The notes beneath the pieces were generated by a model, which had not been told where the DNA came from, made no database searches, and worked only from the letters and a program-made list of their open reading frames with translations. From Sphaerolaimus hirsutus (lineage: Eukaryota > Nematoda > Chromadorea > Monhysterida > Sphaerolaimidae): 64,000 nucleotides of DNA. A program made the translations under genes and the position numbers. This document shows, one piece after another, positions 12,401 to 25,100 of the stretch; position 1 is the first letter of the stretch, and every line of letters begins with the position of its first letter. The stretch covers positions 20,457,206-20,521,205 of the forward strand of contig OZ038459.1 in the NCBI GenBank assembly GCA_964036195.1. Reading direction: 5' to 3'.

Positions 12401-14093
12401 AATTATGTAGGTAAATACGAAGGGTACTGCCACACATTCTGGCGCCATTTTCCAGGCGCCATGCATTCTGGCGCCATTTTTCAGTGCCATTCGCCAAAAA
12501 TAATCGTTCAGGTTATACTATTGGATAGTTGGATTTGGATAATTCAATTTGGTTGGATTTAGGTGAAACAGACCGAATGACAAACTTGCGTTCGCTCGAT
12601 CGAACAAATTGCCAGTATGGAAAAACGGCTATAATAAATAATTAGAAATGGCCGGCTGCCTACTGCATCTTGGGTTCGAAAGGGCTCTGGGATACTGACA
12701 ACTCGGTCGCGATCACGATGTCCGATAATTTTTCTCCAGATTTGGTGAACAAATATCAAAATATTTGTTCGTGAAGACCGGCGCCATCGTGTTTAAATTT
12801 TTATTCGGGCTCAGGTCAACGATATACCGAATACAGTATTTCTCGATTCCGATTCCGAAACTCCTAGTTCCGATCGCAATCCCGATCACAGAACCCGGTT
12901 CCTTTCGAGCCCCAACGCAAATACAGATGAATAAGCAATTGCTAATTGATTGAAAGACTGTTTGCAGTTTACAGGCCAGTGCAAATAGACGCTTCGATCG
13001 AACGCGGCTGCAGTTTAATTCGCATTTAGATCTCGTCCTATTAATGTAGTCCTGATTTTTCATCATTTGTACCGGTTACACGGATTTTGACGGAGAATTT
13101 CATTGTTGGTGGCTATTGGAAATGTCAACGCCTGTTTTGAAATATTCATTACTGGGGTGGGTCCGGGGCCGCAAAGTGTGGGGGGAGGGGGGGCTGCCCC
13201 CCCTCAAATCGTGGCAAATTTTTGGCTACTAACCCCTGACACTTTTGACACTTTGCATGGCATTTGACATTTTGCAGGGCATTTACAGTGTCTGGGAGTG
13301 CCTCTGATCCTCGTTTTAGCCATGTTTATGTCCTGAAGGTTTCACACTGAAATAGAACTTTGTGAAGAGTCAATCACAAAATCTCAGTTTCTCGGTGATG
13401 AAATACTCCCATGCCCATCGCTGAAGCTTTTTGCGCAGGTACCTCAGAGGACCCAATCTCATTTCCCCTCCGAAAGTTCACTTGCCCGGTGAAATCATGT
13501 TTTAGAGAGAAGCTTAATTATTTTTCCGCCCATGAACACCTGCTGCATGTGTCCCCTACTGCAGCGGCTTGTAATGTTTTTGCGTCAGGAATTATCTTCA
13601 GTGCAGATGGCGCATTGGTCTGTTCCGAAAGAGCTGTGTTGTCTGTTCCGAAATTACCGGGACAGTCGATTTTGTGGGCTAATATGGATGAGCGCCAATG
13701 CAGGTTGAAACAAGACTGGAAGACCATTGAAACTTAGTGGTCTTGATCTCAGTCATAATGACTTGATGGCAGATTGATGATGGCAGTCAGTTTCAGTCTC
13801 AAAAATGATGAGTTCAGTCTCATGCTTGAGTCTCAGTTTACAGGGTGTTAAGACTGTTTGGTCTCAATCTTGACAAAATGCCAAGATCTTGTCTCAAAAA
13901 GTCATTCTCATTTGAACCCAGTGCAAATTATATATTTTTTAACATTCTGATGACCTAAACTTTGTCTACAAATTTGCCTTACTCAGTACTCAACATTCAA
14001 ATATTGGCTGTTGTTGTGCAAAAATTGTCCATGAAAACATTGTTCATGTGAAATTGCACTCTTGGTACATCCAACCTCCATACATACATCTCT
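12401..14093. other. No recognisable gene; mixed repeat debris
   Basis: GGCGCC words occur at 12430-12500. GATTCCGATTCCG / CCCGATCACAG words at 12840-12900 resemble a decayed (GGGATC)n element. An open frame at 13411-13737 (108 codons, +) has a normal-looking composition but no motif that I recognise. Confidence 0.4.
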
Positions 14094-14101
14094 GTTATGT
14101 C

Positions 14102-14537
14102 CAGGGACGTATCCAGGATTTTTGAGCGGGGGGGCTGCTTGTTTACGGAGGCCAGCGAGGGGGGGGGGCTCAGCCCCCCCCCCTAAAATTTTAGCTACAC
14201 AGTGGCGGAATGGCGCCATGGCGCTGGCGCCATAAGTAGGCGCCACGCCATGGCGCCATTGGCGTTGGCGTCAGCGCCATGGAATGCTGTATATGTATGT
14301 AAATATACATACAAAACAGCAAAAAAACACAACATTGAGTGTATTTGTAATGATTTGTGGCCACATGAAGCAAATCTGATGATAATACCTTGTATCTGGT
14401 GACGAATGCGCGCTTGCGCGCAAAATTTTTTACGCTGACCTTGAAAAAGTCGCATTTTCCGGTCACTTTTTGGTCTCGCCCCGGGAGGGGGGGGGGCTGC
14501 AGCCCCCCCCGCCCCCCCCCCCCTGGATACGGCCCTG
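14102..14537. mobile_element. R4-family hAT-type MITE, full copy
   Basis: The 436-bp element starts CAGGGACGTATCCAGGATTTT and ends CTGGATACGGCCCTG. Perfect 8-bp target duplications GTTATGTC lie at 14094-14101 and 14538-14545. It shares the GGCGCCATGGCGC palindrome and the GGGCTGCAGCCC block with the copy at 10835-11275. Confidence 0.9.
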
Positions 14538-15402
14538 GTTATGTCAGGTTGATTGACCTGATGGATACTTTCAGACATTTAGACTTCCAAGTCAAGACAT
14601 TCAGTCAGTCAGTCAGACATTGCATCCTGTGGAATGCAATGACATTTTTGACATGACTTTTACAATTAACAAAGTGTAAATCCATTTGGACATGTCATAA
14701 ATTGGATGCAAGTCATTAATTTCATAACTTTCATTGTTGAAAACATTCCAACATATTGTGTTTGAAAAATATGCTCTGTCATTTTTCCAAAATTTTTTAC
14801 CCAGTTACTACATTGTGTTGCAAAACTCACTGACTCAGTTATTCTGGGCCAGACGCAATATAAATGATGCTGAAATGTGAAGAAATGAAGCTGATTGAAA
14901 TTGTATTCATTTCTGCATTACATGGTTTTAAAGGTGATGTGTCTGTTCTCTGAATTAAAAAAAGTCAAAATTTTCAACATTATTTCTGCACTGGTTTGCA
15001 AAACAAACACAGACAAAAACTTCAAAATGTGGAGAACTTATGTATGCAACGTTTTTGAATATCTGGACATAAATTAGAAAAAGAGAAAAGATGCCCGGAG
15101 AAGATTTATGGGCGTGCTTGCAGTTGCACGTACCTATTTATGTAGTTGACCGCGGGTGAACTAAAAACCGTTTTCGCTATCGTACCACGACAAGATTTGA
15201 CACGTTCCCGTGAATTAACGCGTTTTAAACAGAATTTTCAGTTGACCGATGGGTTTAGTTTATTTCCGGTCAACTAAAAGGCGTAGCCACACAACCCCGG
15301 GCTCTTCGCATCTATTTGCAACCAGCGGCAGTAAATTGTTTTTTAAAGATGCCTTGACTTATTTCAGGCACGCGGAAGTCCGCGTCACAAAATGGATTTA
15401 CC

Positions 15403-15612
15403 AACACACACTAGTTTACTACCGGTAAACTAGAAATTTGGTAAACTCATAAACCAGCCTTTAACGCATTTGAGTATACCAGAATGAGGTGTCCGTCAAC
15501 TACAGTTGACTGCGGTAAAAAACAACTCATTCCGGTAAACTCAAATGCGTTCAAAGCAGATTTATGAGTTGACATTTTTTTAAAATTTCGGCAGTGAACT
15601 AGTTTACACAGG
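15403..15612. repeat. R5-family MITE
   Basis: The arms CACACACTAGTTTACTACCGG and CGGCAGTGAACTAGTTTACAC are inverted. An interior pair (ACTAGAAATTTGGTAAACTC / GAGTTGACA...AAATTTCGG) extends the foldback. It is related to 12172-12400. Confidence 0.6.
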
Positions 15613-17240
15613 TACAATCGGGACACGTTAATGTCGCCACCACATTCATTATTCCGCTCATTTCGGTTGTCGCTTCGATTTAATTAACTCGCTGCAGCGC
15701 ATTTTTGGCCGCGCGGCTTGTTTTTGCGTGGGAATTATTTTGGTTGCCCTTCAAAAATGGCTGTAGCCTGCACAGGCGCAAAATTTTCTAGATTTTAGAT
15801 TGGGAGAAGCAGTTGAGATCTGTTGAAGCAATGATTGAGTTTAGAAGAGAAATTTGAAAGGGGTCTACCTAGTTTTTGTTGATCAAATTTTTATTAAAAT
15901 TATTGTGGCGGTGGCGGTCTTCGAAGGTTTTTTTTTTTAAACCGCGCCCCAATTTTTTTTCGTAACATATGTAGTTTTTTGAAAAAAACTGCTCCCGTGC
16001 ACACCAAAAAGCACACCTTGAATAATTTTTTTATAGATTTTTGTATTTTTTTAAATCAAAGTAAATTATTTTTTTAAATTAAAGTAAATTATTTTACCAA
16101 AAACAATTGTTTTCTGTCATATTTGACATGCAGATTTGAAATCTTTTTTTTCAAATTCTAAAAAAAGCGTAAACTTTTCCGGCGACGCGCCAACCACCCA
16201 TTCGATTCCGTGTCAGGCTGCATTTTCGCTTCATTCGATCAGCTAATTTGCGGCCTCAGGTGCTTTTTGTCGCGTTCCGCGGCACACATTTTTGTGGGCA
16301 AAGGTCGTTTGTCGCCTTGTATTTTTTGACGGTCGCATCTCTTGCCGCCGCCTGGCGCGGCGCTAATTCACGTTTTTGCAACGCTTTTTTACGTACCATT
16401 TTTAATGTGGGGTGGGAAATTAAATGGTCTCGTGTGGTGGGAGGGGATGGGCGGAAAAAAATTTTTTTGTGTGAAGATTTTTTTTGTGGTAAATGTGGCT
16501 GGGTATGTTTGCATATGCAAAATCAGCTGTGCTGAATTTGAAGTTCAAAGACGTTTCCAGTATAAACTTATAAACGTTTAGCATTTTTGTGCGCAGTAAA
16601 TACGTAAAAATAACCAACAATGACAATTGCTCACTCTATGGGAATACAGGAATATTGGAGTGGGGCACTTACGCATCCGAAAAATGAAAATAATGACAAA
16701 TACTTTTAATGTAAAAATACTAATATTTACGTTTAGCTGAAACTATAATTTTTTTGCTGAAACTAGCACCCATTTTTTTTTTAAAGTCAAGTGGTGTTGT
16801 AAAATCTCTCTCACTGAATTAACTACTAGGCCTGTGCCAGAATCTTAACTACCTGGAAACAAAGATTGTAACCCTGTAACCCCCATCAGATTTGTCACTT
16901 TTCACGTAACAGGGTTCACTTTTTTTACCCCTGAACAAGAATAAACTGGATGTAATCGCCCCGCAAACTAATTACATTTGACGCGAAGCGGATTTGAACA
17001 TTTTCGTAAAATATTTAGCCTGCTCTTATGACATTTTCCCCGTTTCTTTTTTGATATTTAAATTAACGCTGTCATTTTGTTAGGATATATTTATGACGCA
17101 CCTAAATATGTTTTTATATCATAGGTTAGGTAAATGTAGATAAGTATAGATTATTTTTCAATGTCGCCATCTGATGGGATAATCTACACTTAATTAATTA
17201 TGCGTCTCGAAAGTGCAATTTTCAATTGCGTAGAAAACGT
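15613..17240. other. AT-rich stretch without a recognisable gene
   Basis: The stretch may belong to an intron of the kinase gene that ends at 18369. A GC-richer part at 16180-16420 contains a 95-codon open frame (16248-16535, +) whose sequence I do not recognise. No kinase-domain exon was found upstream in the window. Confidence 0.4.
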
Positions 17241-17252
17241 CAACACAACATA

Positions 17253-17417
17253 GGGCCCACACACGCTAGTTGACATCGGCATCAAATGTCAACTGGTGGC
17301 GATCCCGATTCAAAGCTTGCTGACGAGTGGACGAACAACGTTCAAACGCAATCTTTGAATTAGGAACGGAACCAGTTGACATTTGGTGTCGATGTCAACT
17401 AGCGAGTGTCGGGCCAT
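17253..17417. repeat. R2-family palindromic MITE next to a kinase exon
   Basis: A nearly perfect foldback of about 165 bp runs from GGGCCCACACACGCTAGTTG to CAACTAGCGAGTGTCGGGCC. It closely matches the copy at 19726-19890. It lies about 85 bp upstream of the exon at 17503. Confidence 0.75.
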
Positions 17418-17502
17418 ACAAACACATCTCCCTAACCACCAAGTAGGTAAGCACCACCAACACAAACACTATCCAAAACACCCCCCCCCCCCACCCTCCC
17501 AG

Positions 17503-18369
17503 AAGCCAGCGGGGGTGCGGCGGCAGCGACGGGGGTCCCCCCGGGGGTGCCAGAGACCGTGGCTGAATCCGGAGGACCCCCCATCAATTTGGTGCTGCGG
17601 CTGCGAAACGCCAGCAGAGAGTTGAACGATATCAAGTTTGAGTTGACCCCTGGGGAGGATACTGTCGATGGGGTGGCCCAGGTGGGGTGATTTTGGGGTT
17701 GGGTGGGGTTTGTGGAAATTGTGTTGAGTTGTGGACTTTTTTTGAATGGGTTTTTGAGCTGTTTTCGAAATGCTGCTAAGTAACGTATGGTCGTTAAAAT
17801 ATGCATGCTGAAAAACACTATCATAATGTCCTGGCGACAATTCTACACCGTCAGGTTACAATAAAAGTAATGAATGATTGGTTATGTTGTATTTACTCGA
17901 GTTATAAGTACAAATAAATTACAAGTATAGTCTAGAAGTCGCAAAATTTTCTCATCTTATTCCCTACATCATTTCCTCTCTCATATCACTTTTATTGTCA
18001 CTTCAACGTGGATACAAACCAGGGTGGGAAATCAACAAAATATCAACGCAACAATTACTATTTTACCATGCATATCACACCGAAAAAGTGCCCCCCATAA
18101 CAACCCCCCCCCCAAAAAAAAAATAATAACCCCCCCAGGAACTAGTAGCCGCCTCCCTCATTGACGGCCGCGACGTGGTCGTAGTAGCTGCGAATCTAGC
18201 CAAAGTGGTCGCTCAATGCGTAGCCGAGCGGCAGGCGGCCCCCGACGCGCCAAGGGGGTCCCCAGCGCCGAGCGCCACTTTCGCGTTGGCGTCGGGACCC
18301 CCCCATAATGAGTGTCCCGATGAGCGCAGTTTGATCGGCTTTGCGCAGATTAATGTGCTTCCTGATTGA
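17503..18369 (+). CDS. SPAK/OSR1-type Ser/Thr kinase, last two exons
   Basis: Exon 17503-17681 and exon 18139-18369 encode the conserved C-terminal domain of the STE20-family kinases OXSR1/STK39 (fray in flies). In mammals these act downstream of WNK kinases and regulate cation-chloride cotransporters; the C-terminal domain docks RFxV/I motifs. Seen here: [20 protein letters not shown] followed by the TPGEDT...GVAQ block, then across the intron [18 protein letters not shown], and the terminal [12 protein letters not shown] before TGA. Both introns have AG acceptors (CCTCCCAG, CCCCCCAG), and the internal donor is CAG|GTGGGG in phase 0. An Ala/Gly/Pro-rich linker precedes the domain. The kinase-domain exons are not in this window, so the gene is partial. 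Which of the two vertebrate paralogues it corresponds to cannot be told. Confidence 0.85.
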
Positions 18370-18580
18370 GGGGGGTCTTTTTTTGGGGGGGGGGGGCGGG
18401 GGTGGTTTGAGGGGTGCTGTGGTTGGTGACCCTGGTTTTTGGTGCTGATCGGTAATGGGGGGTGAACTGATTGTGATGGATTCGGATGATAAATTTTTCT
18501 GTTGCGTCATATTTTTGATATGGGGACCCTTTTCGTGAAAATCGACAGGACATTTCTATCGCAGTGCATGATGATGTCGA

Positions 18581-18586
18581 AATAAA
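18581..18586 (+). promoter_or_regulatory. Candidate poly(A) signal of the kinase gene
   Basis: AATAAA lies about 210 bp after the kinase stop codon on the same strand. It is canonical, but one hexamer in AT-rich DNA is weak evidence. Confidence 0.45.
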
Positions 18587-18599
18587 ATATGGAAAATCC

Positions 18600-19230
18600 T
18601 AATTTTTAGCACACTCCTGAAATCCGAAATTCAGCACATTTTTTTCGTATGCTGATGACATCAAATTTTTTTGAAATATCGCATTTGCATATCGATATAT
18701 AAAAATCGTGTATTTACCGTGTCCAAGTTCTGTATTTAGATAGGTCAAAAACGGTCCACAATTTTTTTTGGGTGTCAGCCGCAGCACACCACCAAATTCC
18801 CCAAGTTTAGGATGCTAGGTACAGATTTTAATCCCTTTTGTGTTTTACCTTTTTTTTAATTTTTGTACCGTAGTTGTTGTTGTTTCGCCGCTGGGGCTGG
18901 TTTTTATATTTATATATTTTATTTGGGTCACTTTGATCAGAAATGATGATGGGTAAGATTTGATGAATATATTATTTTTATAAGGTTGTGTGATCGATGT
19001 GGAGGCTGACATTTTGGGGAAAAATGATTTTTGTATTAATTATTCGATTATATTTAATACCTTAAACATATTGCCGTTAAAAAGTGTTCAAAATTTATAT
19101 TTTTGAATATTTTATCGTTTAGGCATGCAGATGTATACCTACTTTGTGATGTGTTCCGTGGCTTGTATGCTAATACGTTGCCTGTGAAAGCAAAGCCTTT
19201 AGTGTTTTTGTCTTCAAACTGCGTAAATAC
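18600..19230. other. Intergenic AT-rich DNA
   Basis: No gene, repeat arm or tandem array is recognised between the kinase 3' end and the R3 copy at 19232. Confidence 0.4.
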
Positions 19231-19231
19231 A

Positions 19232-19652
19232 TACCGCAAATCCTCGAATAAGACCCCCCTCGAGTAACTCCCCCTTGAATAACTCCCCTTTTTACGCGGT
19301 TAGGGAAAAATAACTCCCCCCGAATAACTCCCCCTTCTTGAATAACGCTCCCCTCTGGATCAAAATGATACAATACAAAAATACAAACGATTATTAGCGT
19401 AGAGTAGCGAGAGCAGATACATTTCGTCTATGCAGTGTATACACATTTTTTATTGTTGTTGGACAATTAAATGCCTGAATTACATGAGCTTACAAACTGC
19501 ACCCATACAATGAAGCAAGTCTAAGTATTACCCCCCCAAGTCCAAGCAACCCCCCCCCCCTCGAATAACTCCCCCTTGAATGACTCCCCCTCCCTCAAAG
19601 ACGTCTAAGGAAAAAATAACTCCCTTGGAGTTTTATTCGAGGATTTAGAGTA
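19232..19652. repeat. R3-family MITE, diverged
   Basis: It starts TACCGCAAATCCTCGAATAAG and ends TTATTCGAGGATTTAGAGTA. The interior is built of GAATAACTCCCCC words. The terminal repeats are imperfect, so this copy is old. Confidence 0.6.
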
Positions 19653-19725
19653 AATATAATGGTATGTCATGTCCTAGAGCTCTTTCAAATCGTTAATTTG
19701 AAAATATGAAAAATACAGTTCGACA

Positions 19726-19890
19726 TAGGGCCCACGCACGCTAGTTGACATCGACACAAAATGTCAACTGGTGCCGATCCCGATTCAAAGCTTGCTGACG
19801 AGTGTACGAACGACGTTCAAACGCAATCTTTGGATTAGGAACGGAACCAGTTGACATTTGGTGTCAATGTCAACTAGCGTGTATGGGGCC
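19726..19890. repeat. R2-family palindromic MITE
   Basis: Foldback GGGCCCACGCACGCTAGTTG...CAACTAGCGTGTATGGGGCC, about 165 bp, close to the copy at 17253-17417. Confidence 0.75.
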
Positions 19891-20675
19891 ATAGAGGGTA
19901 GTCGCACTTTTTGTGATTTTTTTCTGTTTTAATGTAAGTTTGCTTTAGAAATGCTTCCTCACTTTGTTGAGTGTCACAATTTATTTATAGTACAATCTAT
20001 ACTTTCTTTGCGTATATTTTATGTCCATTTCACATGTCACAGCTTAATGTGCAGAGACGAATTAGTGATTGGAAAAGCGCCAGAAAACTATTTTTAAGAA
20101 TGATTTTTTTCCCTGTTTAGGGGGGTAAAAATTTGCAAAATGAGAAAACTTTGCCTGCGTCAACTACTGGTGTCAAAAACAGTTTTTTCATGCCTAACTA
20201 AATTCGATTAAAATTGTTTTATCTTTCACTCTGTTGACTGGTGTCAATCGCGCTCTTTCGTCACTAGTTGGCTTGAAAAAATCCTACGTGTTTTCTAAGT
20301 GTTAACCATTCATTAAATATTTATGAGTTTTTATTCTTCAGCGCACTTCAAATAACTTAATTGAACATTCATTCTTTTTGTAGTTCAGTTGTTTTTGTCC
20401 CATGTTGTGATGGTATTTTCGCTCAATCGTTGCTCGGTGTCACAAAAGTATTTATCAGTTTTGGGTTTACATGTCGTACTAATAATTTGCGACACCGCTT
20501 TTGGCGTATTCAGAAACTGCGTACAGGTAAATATGTAAATATTTACGTTGGGTAGGATATGCGGTGATGGAACGGCGTCATGGCTAGGTAGGGAATGTTT
20601 ACCGTACCGGTAATTGTCGGTAAACTTTACAGTACAGTTCAATGCCAATTACCAATAGGCACCGGTAAATGCACT

Positions 20676-20846
20676 TAGTGATGAAAAAACGCCATGGCGC
20701 CTGGCGTTAGCGCCAAAGCAAGAAACGCCACGGAGATTTTGGCACTATCTTGCTCCGGCGCCATTAACGCTTGGCGCTGGAGGTAGGAAAAGCGCCATGA
20801 CGCTTTTGGCGCTTGGCGCCAATGTTCTGGCGCTTTTTACATCAAT
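20676..20846. repeat. GGCGCC-family MITE, short copy
   Basis: Left end TAGTGATGAAAAAACGCC and right end GGCGCTTTTTACATCA flank GGCGC-rich palindromic units. The ends match the full copy at 24455-25385 and the one at 36376. No clear target duplication. Confidence 0.55.
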
Positions 20847-21174
20847 TATCCCACTTTTTACCACCATGTAGCCATGGCGTATTTTTTCTGGACGTCCTTT
20901 TTCGAATGGCGCCGGGTGTTGTTTTTTCGGCGCTTGCTTTTATCTTGCTACTTCACAGGAGTATTTTGAAGGGAGTTTTGAATAAAATATGGTATTTTAT
21001 ATTCTTCAATTGTGATTGCCGTGCTACCTAAATATAATGTTAACATTAGATTGGGTCATGAGATGCAAATTTGAATTTGCAAATGGATTTGTTGGTATTC
21101 ACACGCGCAGCAACTTTTTTGCAAATCCGGTTTTGCATTTTGCCAAGTAGCAAGTAGGCACATTGTGGCTTTTG

Positions 21175-21542
21175 ACCGTATTTCCGCGAATTACCCCCCT
21201 TGAATTAAGCCCCCGTCGAAATACCCCCAGGTCTGCAAGCTGAGGAAAATAAACCCCACCCTCGAAATACTCCCCGCCTGCAATAATTTATACCGTGTAT
21301 GGTGCAATGTACACGATGTACTGCGATGGATTAATTAGTTTGTGTAGATATATAAATAATCCAAATATAAATATTCCGTTTTATCACATGTTTTCCCAGT
21401 TTTGGGTATGTAAAAGCCTATTCTTCACTATGGTCCTTCACGTAAATTTCTGACGAAATAATAAAAAAACCCTGAAACACCCCCGTCAAAAGTTGCTGGA
21501 AAAATAATAAACACCCTTGGGATACTTCGAGGAAATACGGTA
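21175..21542. repeat. R3-family MITE
   Basis: Ends ACCGTATTTCCGCGAATTACC and CTTCGAGGAAATACGGTA are inverted. The interior has CCCC words and GAAATACCCCC. Confidence 0.65.
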
Positions 21543-22131
21543 GATACACACACTAGTGATTGAATGAAATATATATTTTTTATGAGTAGTACAAGTTTGA
21601 GTTGACGGAAATGCACTATTTTTGCTTTCGTCAACTAGTGTTGTTCCATCGATATACGAATAAATTTAATTTGGTTGATAATTTCTCACTTTCTTTGCTT
21701 ATTTTTTTTGTAAATCTCACGTTTGGTCACAAATTCGGACGCAATATGGAAACTTAGCAGAGCAGTATTTTTGTGTATTTCTGTTTTAGGAAAAACTTTG
21801 ATGATTACTCTGTTGAAAGTTAAATTTTTATTTGTAAAGCAATTCATGTCGAGCAATATTTGTGAGAATGAAAATGTGTCGTATTATGCGACTGTTTCCA
21901 TGCATTAATTACATATACCTAATACCTTCAAGTGAAAATAGTGCGCAAAGTGCGACACACCGAAAAAAATGCCCTATCTGTATTCTTCCAGTCACAATTT
22001 TGTGTCAATACTTTTCACCCGAAAACGGTACCTCGCCACAAATCCGTCACATTCAAATTTAATTTCCCACTATCACGCCACCGCAATTCGCAGTTCAACC
22101 TTTCACAAAACAGAAAAGCAATTGATGAAAA

Positions 22132-25100
22132 ATGGTTCGTCGTGGGCGGGCACCTGCGCCGGGCTCTTCGAGCGGACCGACGACTGTTAGCGAGGCTGCG
22201 CTGAGGCATAATATAAATGTGCTCGAGTATAGGTCGGTGTTATGTGGGCAGTTTTCCTGTGGGTGTTTTTGGGTTGTGTTTGCCCGCTGGAATGTTGCTG
22301 CCGTCTGTAATATACTTTTCACTCTGAATGTGGTGTTTCATGTCGATTTTTTGCCGAACTAAGAGTTTCCAGAATTAACATTGACAGGAAATTCAATCGT
22401 ACCCTCACCCCTTCCCCCAGAAAATATTTCCGCAGTAGTGAATCATTCAAATATCCAAAAAAAATCAAAACTTAATCATTTTTTTTAGCCGAACGTGTCA
22501 GGCGGCGGCTGCGGGCGGCGCCGCAGGAATAATCGGCATGTACGGATTGCATGGATTTGCGTTTTACATCCTTTCGCTGGTTTTTCAGGCTTTCATTTGG
22601 TTGGTTTAGTGTCATTTGGCACCGTTCCAAGTTAAATTGGCTTGCGCTGCTTGTGAGCTGAATGTGTGACGTTTCACTGATGTAAATTTGATGTAAACTG
22701 ATGTATTTCACTGATGATCTTCATGTAGAATGAATATTTTTACATGCAAAAGACAATAAGTTAAAAATAAAAGGGGTTCAGGGGTTAATCCTGCAATGGC
22801 CGAGTGACAAGAAGAGTGTTAAGTCATGTGACAAATCGTTTTACGTAATAAATTCACCGTATTTTCTCGAAATAACCCCCCCCCCCCCTCAAAATTAGCA
22901 CTATAAAACAAGCACCCCCGGGGGTATTTCGAGGAAATACAGCACTTGTCACATACTTTTTATACTTGATTTGTAGCTTCTCTGACTGGTTACAACTTTC
23001 CTTCGTTACTTGACCTTTTGCGAAGTTAGTAACGGGGGTAAGGGGCTCTCTCGGGGGCTGGCATTTTCATTATTTCTGTTTAGAATCTCGACTGGGAATT
23101 CCAGCCTTTTATGTAGAAGCGTAAGCGGCAACTATTCGAGTAGGAGCGGGGGGGGGACTATTCAAGGAGGCAACGAAAGGAAAATTTCGTATTTTCGTCG
23201 AACTTGAAGATTTTTATTTTTTAAGACCGTTTTTAGTGGTGTGTGATCGAGACTTTCGTTGATGTCTTGATTTATCGTGATTAGGGTTCAAACAGGATTG
23301 ACTTTTCGGGATCGGGATCGGGATTCACTTTTTGAGATTTTGGGATCGGGATCGGGATTGGGGTTTCAAGATCGGGATCGGGATTGGTTTTTTGAGATTT
23401 CGGGATCAGGATCGGGATCGGGATTGGCCGGGATTGGGGTTAGGGTTCAAACGGGATTGACTTTTCGGGATCGGGATCGGGATTCACTTTTTGAGATTTC
23501 GGGATCGGGATCGGGATTGGTTTTTTGAGATTTCGGGATCGGGATCGGGATTGGCCGGGATTGGGGTCACGGGATCGGGATCGGGATAGGCATTTTTCCG
23601 GGATCGGGATTGGGTTCTGGGGATAGAACTTTTGGCCACTTTTCTGGCATTCACAGTTGTTCATAAAGGTCTCAAAACACTGTTGGATGCCAGAAAAGTG
23701 GCATAAAATTGACGCTGGGGGTTAGCATCGACTTTTTTGCTTGCAAAAACGTCATTAGTTCACTTTTGATAATTTCCACTAATTTTTCCGGGATCGGGAT
23801 CCCGGACTTGGGAGTTTCTCGGGATCGGGATTTGAAAACTTTCGGGATCGGGATCGGGATTGGTATTTTTGAGATTTCGGGATCGGGATCGGGATTGGGG
23901 TTTCGGGATTGGGATCGGGACTTCTAAATCCCGGAATTTCACGGGATCCGGGATCGGGATCGGGATCCCGTTTGAACCCTAATTGGGGTCACGGGATCGG
24001 GATCGGGATTGGGATTGGCATTTTTCCGGGATCGGGATTGGGTTCTAGGGATAGAGATTTTGGCCATTTTTCTGGCATTCACAGTTGTTCATAAAGGTCT
24101 CAAAACACTGTTGGATGCCAGAGAAGTGGCATAAAATTGACGCTGGGGGTTTGCATGCACATTTTTGCATGCAAAAACGTCATTATTTAACTTTTAATAA
24201 TTTCCACTAATTTTTCCGGGATCGGGATCCCGGACTTGGGAGTTTCTCGGGATCGGGATCGGGATTTGAAAATTTTCGGGATCGGGATTGGTATTTTTGG
24301 ATTTCGGGATCGGGATCGGGATTGGGGTTTCGGGATCGGGATCGGGACTGGTAAATCCCGGAATTTCACGGGATCCGGGATCGGGATCGGGATCCCGTTT
24401 GAACCCTAATCGTGATCGGGTTGCGACTTTAAAATTGCGAAAATTACACCCATCTAGTGATGGAAAAGCGCCAGAAAAAAGGGCGCCAGGCGCCAATGGC
24501 GCCATGGCGCCTTTCGGTAACCGGGCGCCAGGCGCCAAGGGCGCCACAGGAAAAGGGCGCCAGGCGCCAAGGGCGCCATGGCGCCATTCCGAAAGTGCGC
24601 GCCAGGCGCCAAGGGCGCCACGGAAAGAGGACGCCAAGCGCCAAGGGCGCCAAGGAAAAATGGCGCCAAGGGCGCCATATCGAAAATATGGCGCCAAAGG
24701 CGCCAGAATAGATACTTGATAAAATACCGTCTGTGCGCTAAATATTATATCAGCACGGTGCTGCACACATTTCACTTGTTCGTTCACATTCCCTATGATG
24801 AATTCAACAAAAACGAGGCAGTCAACAACATTTTCCAAACAAAATCATAGACACTTATCACATTAAATTGAGACACAATCAAAACCTCCATTCAACAAAG
24901 CAAAACATTCACTGCAAATATCGCAAGTTGTACTTTACGAGCGTACATGTCTCCAAACATTCGGCATTGAGACGGTCGCGGCGCACACCAATCACATCCC
25001 TACAAACATTAAATAAAAATCCACTCTGATGAAGGAATACTTGCTTCCACTCGAACCGCTTCGCACATTTTTATGGCGAATTTCAGACAACCAACCAAGC

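Noticed and set aside
23282..24408. Simple (GGGATC)n satellite
   Set aside because: Inverted TAGGGTTCAAAC ends and a perfect 8-bp flanking duplication show it is a transposed unit.
24194..24838. 214-codon minus-strand ORF and several 60-140 codon ORFs through the GGCGCC and GGGATC arrays
   Set aside because: They are translations of hexamer and GGCGCC repeats (runs of APLAPG, DPDPD and similar) and end with the mobile elements.
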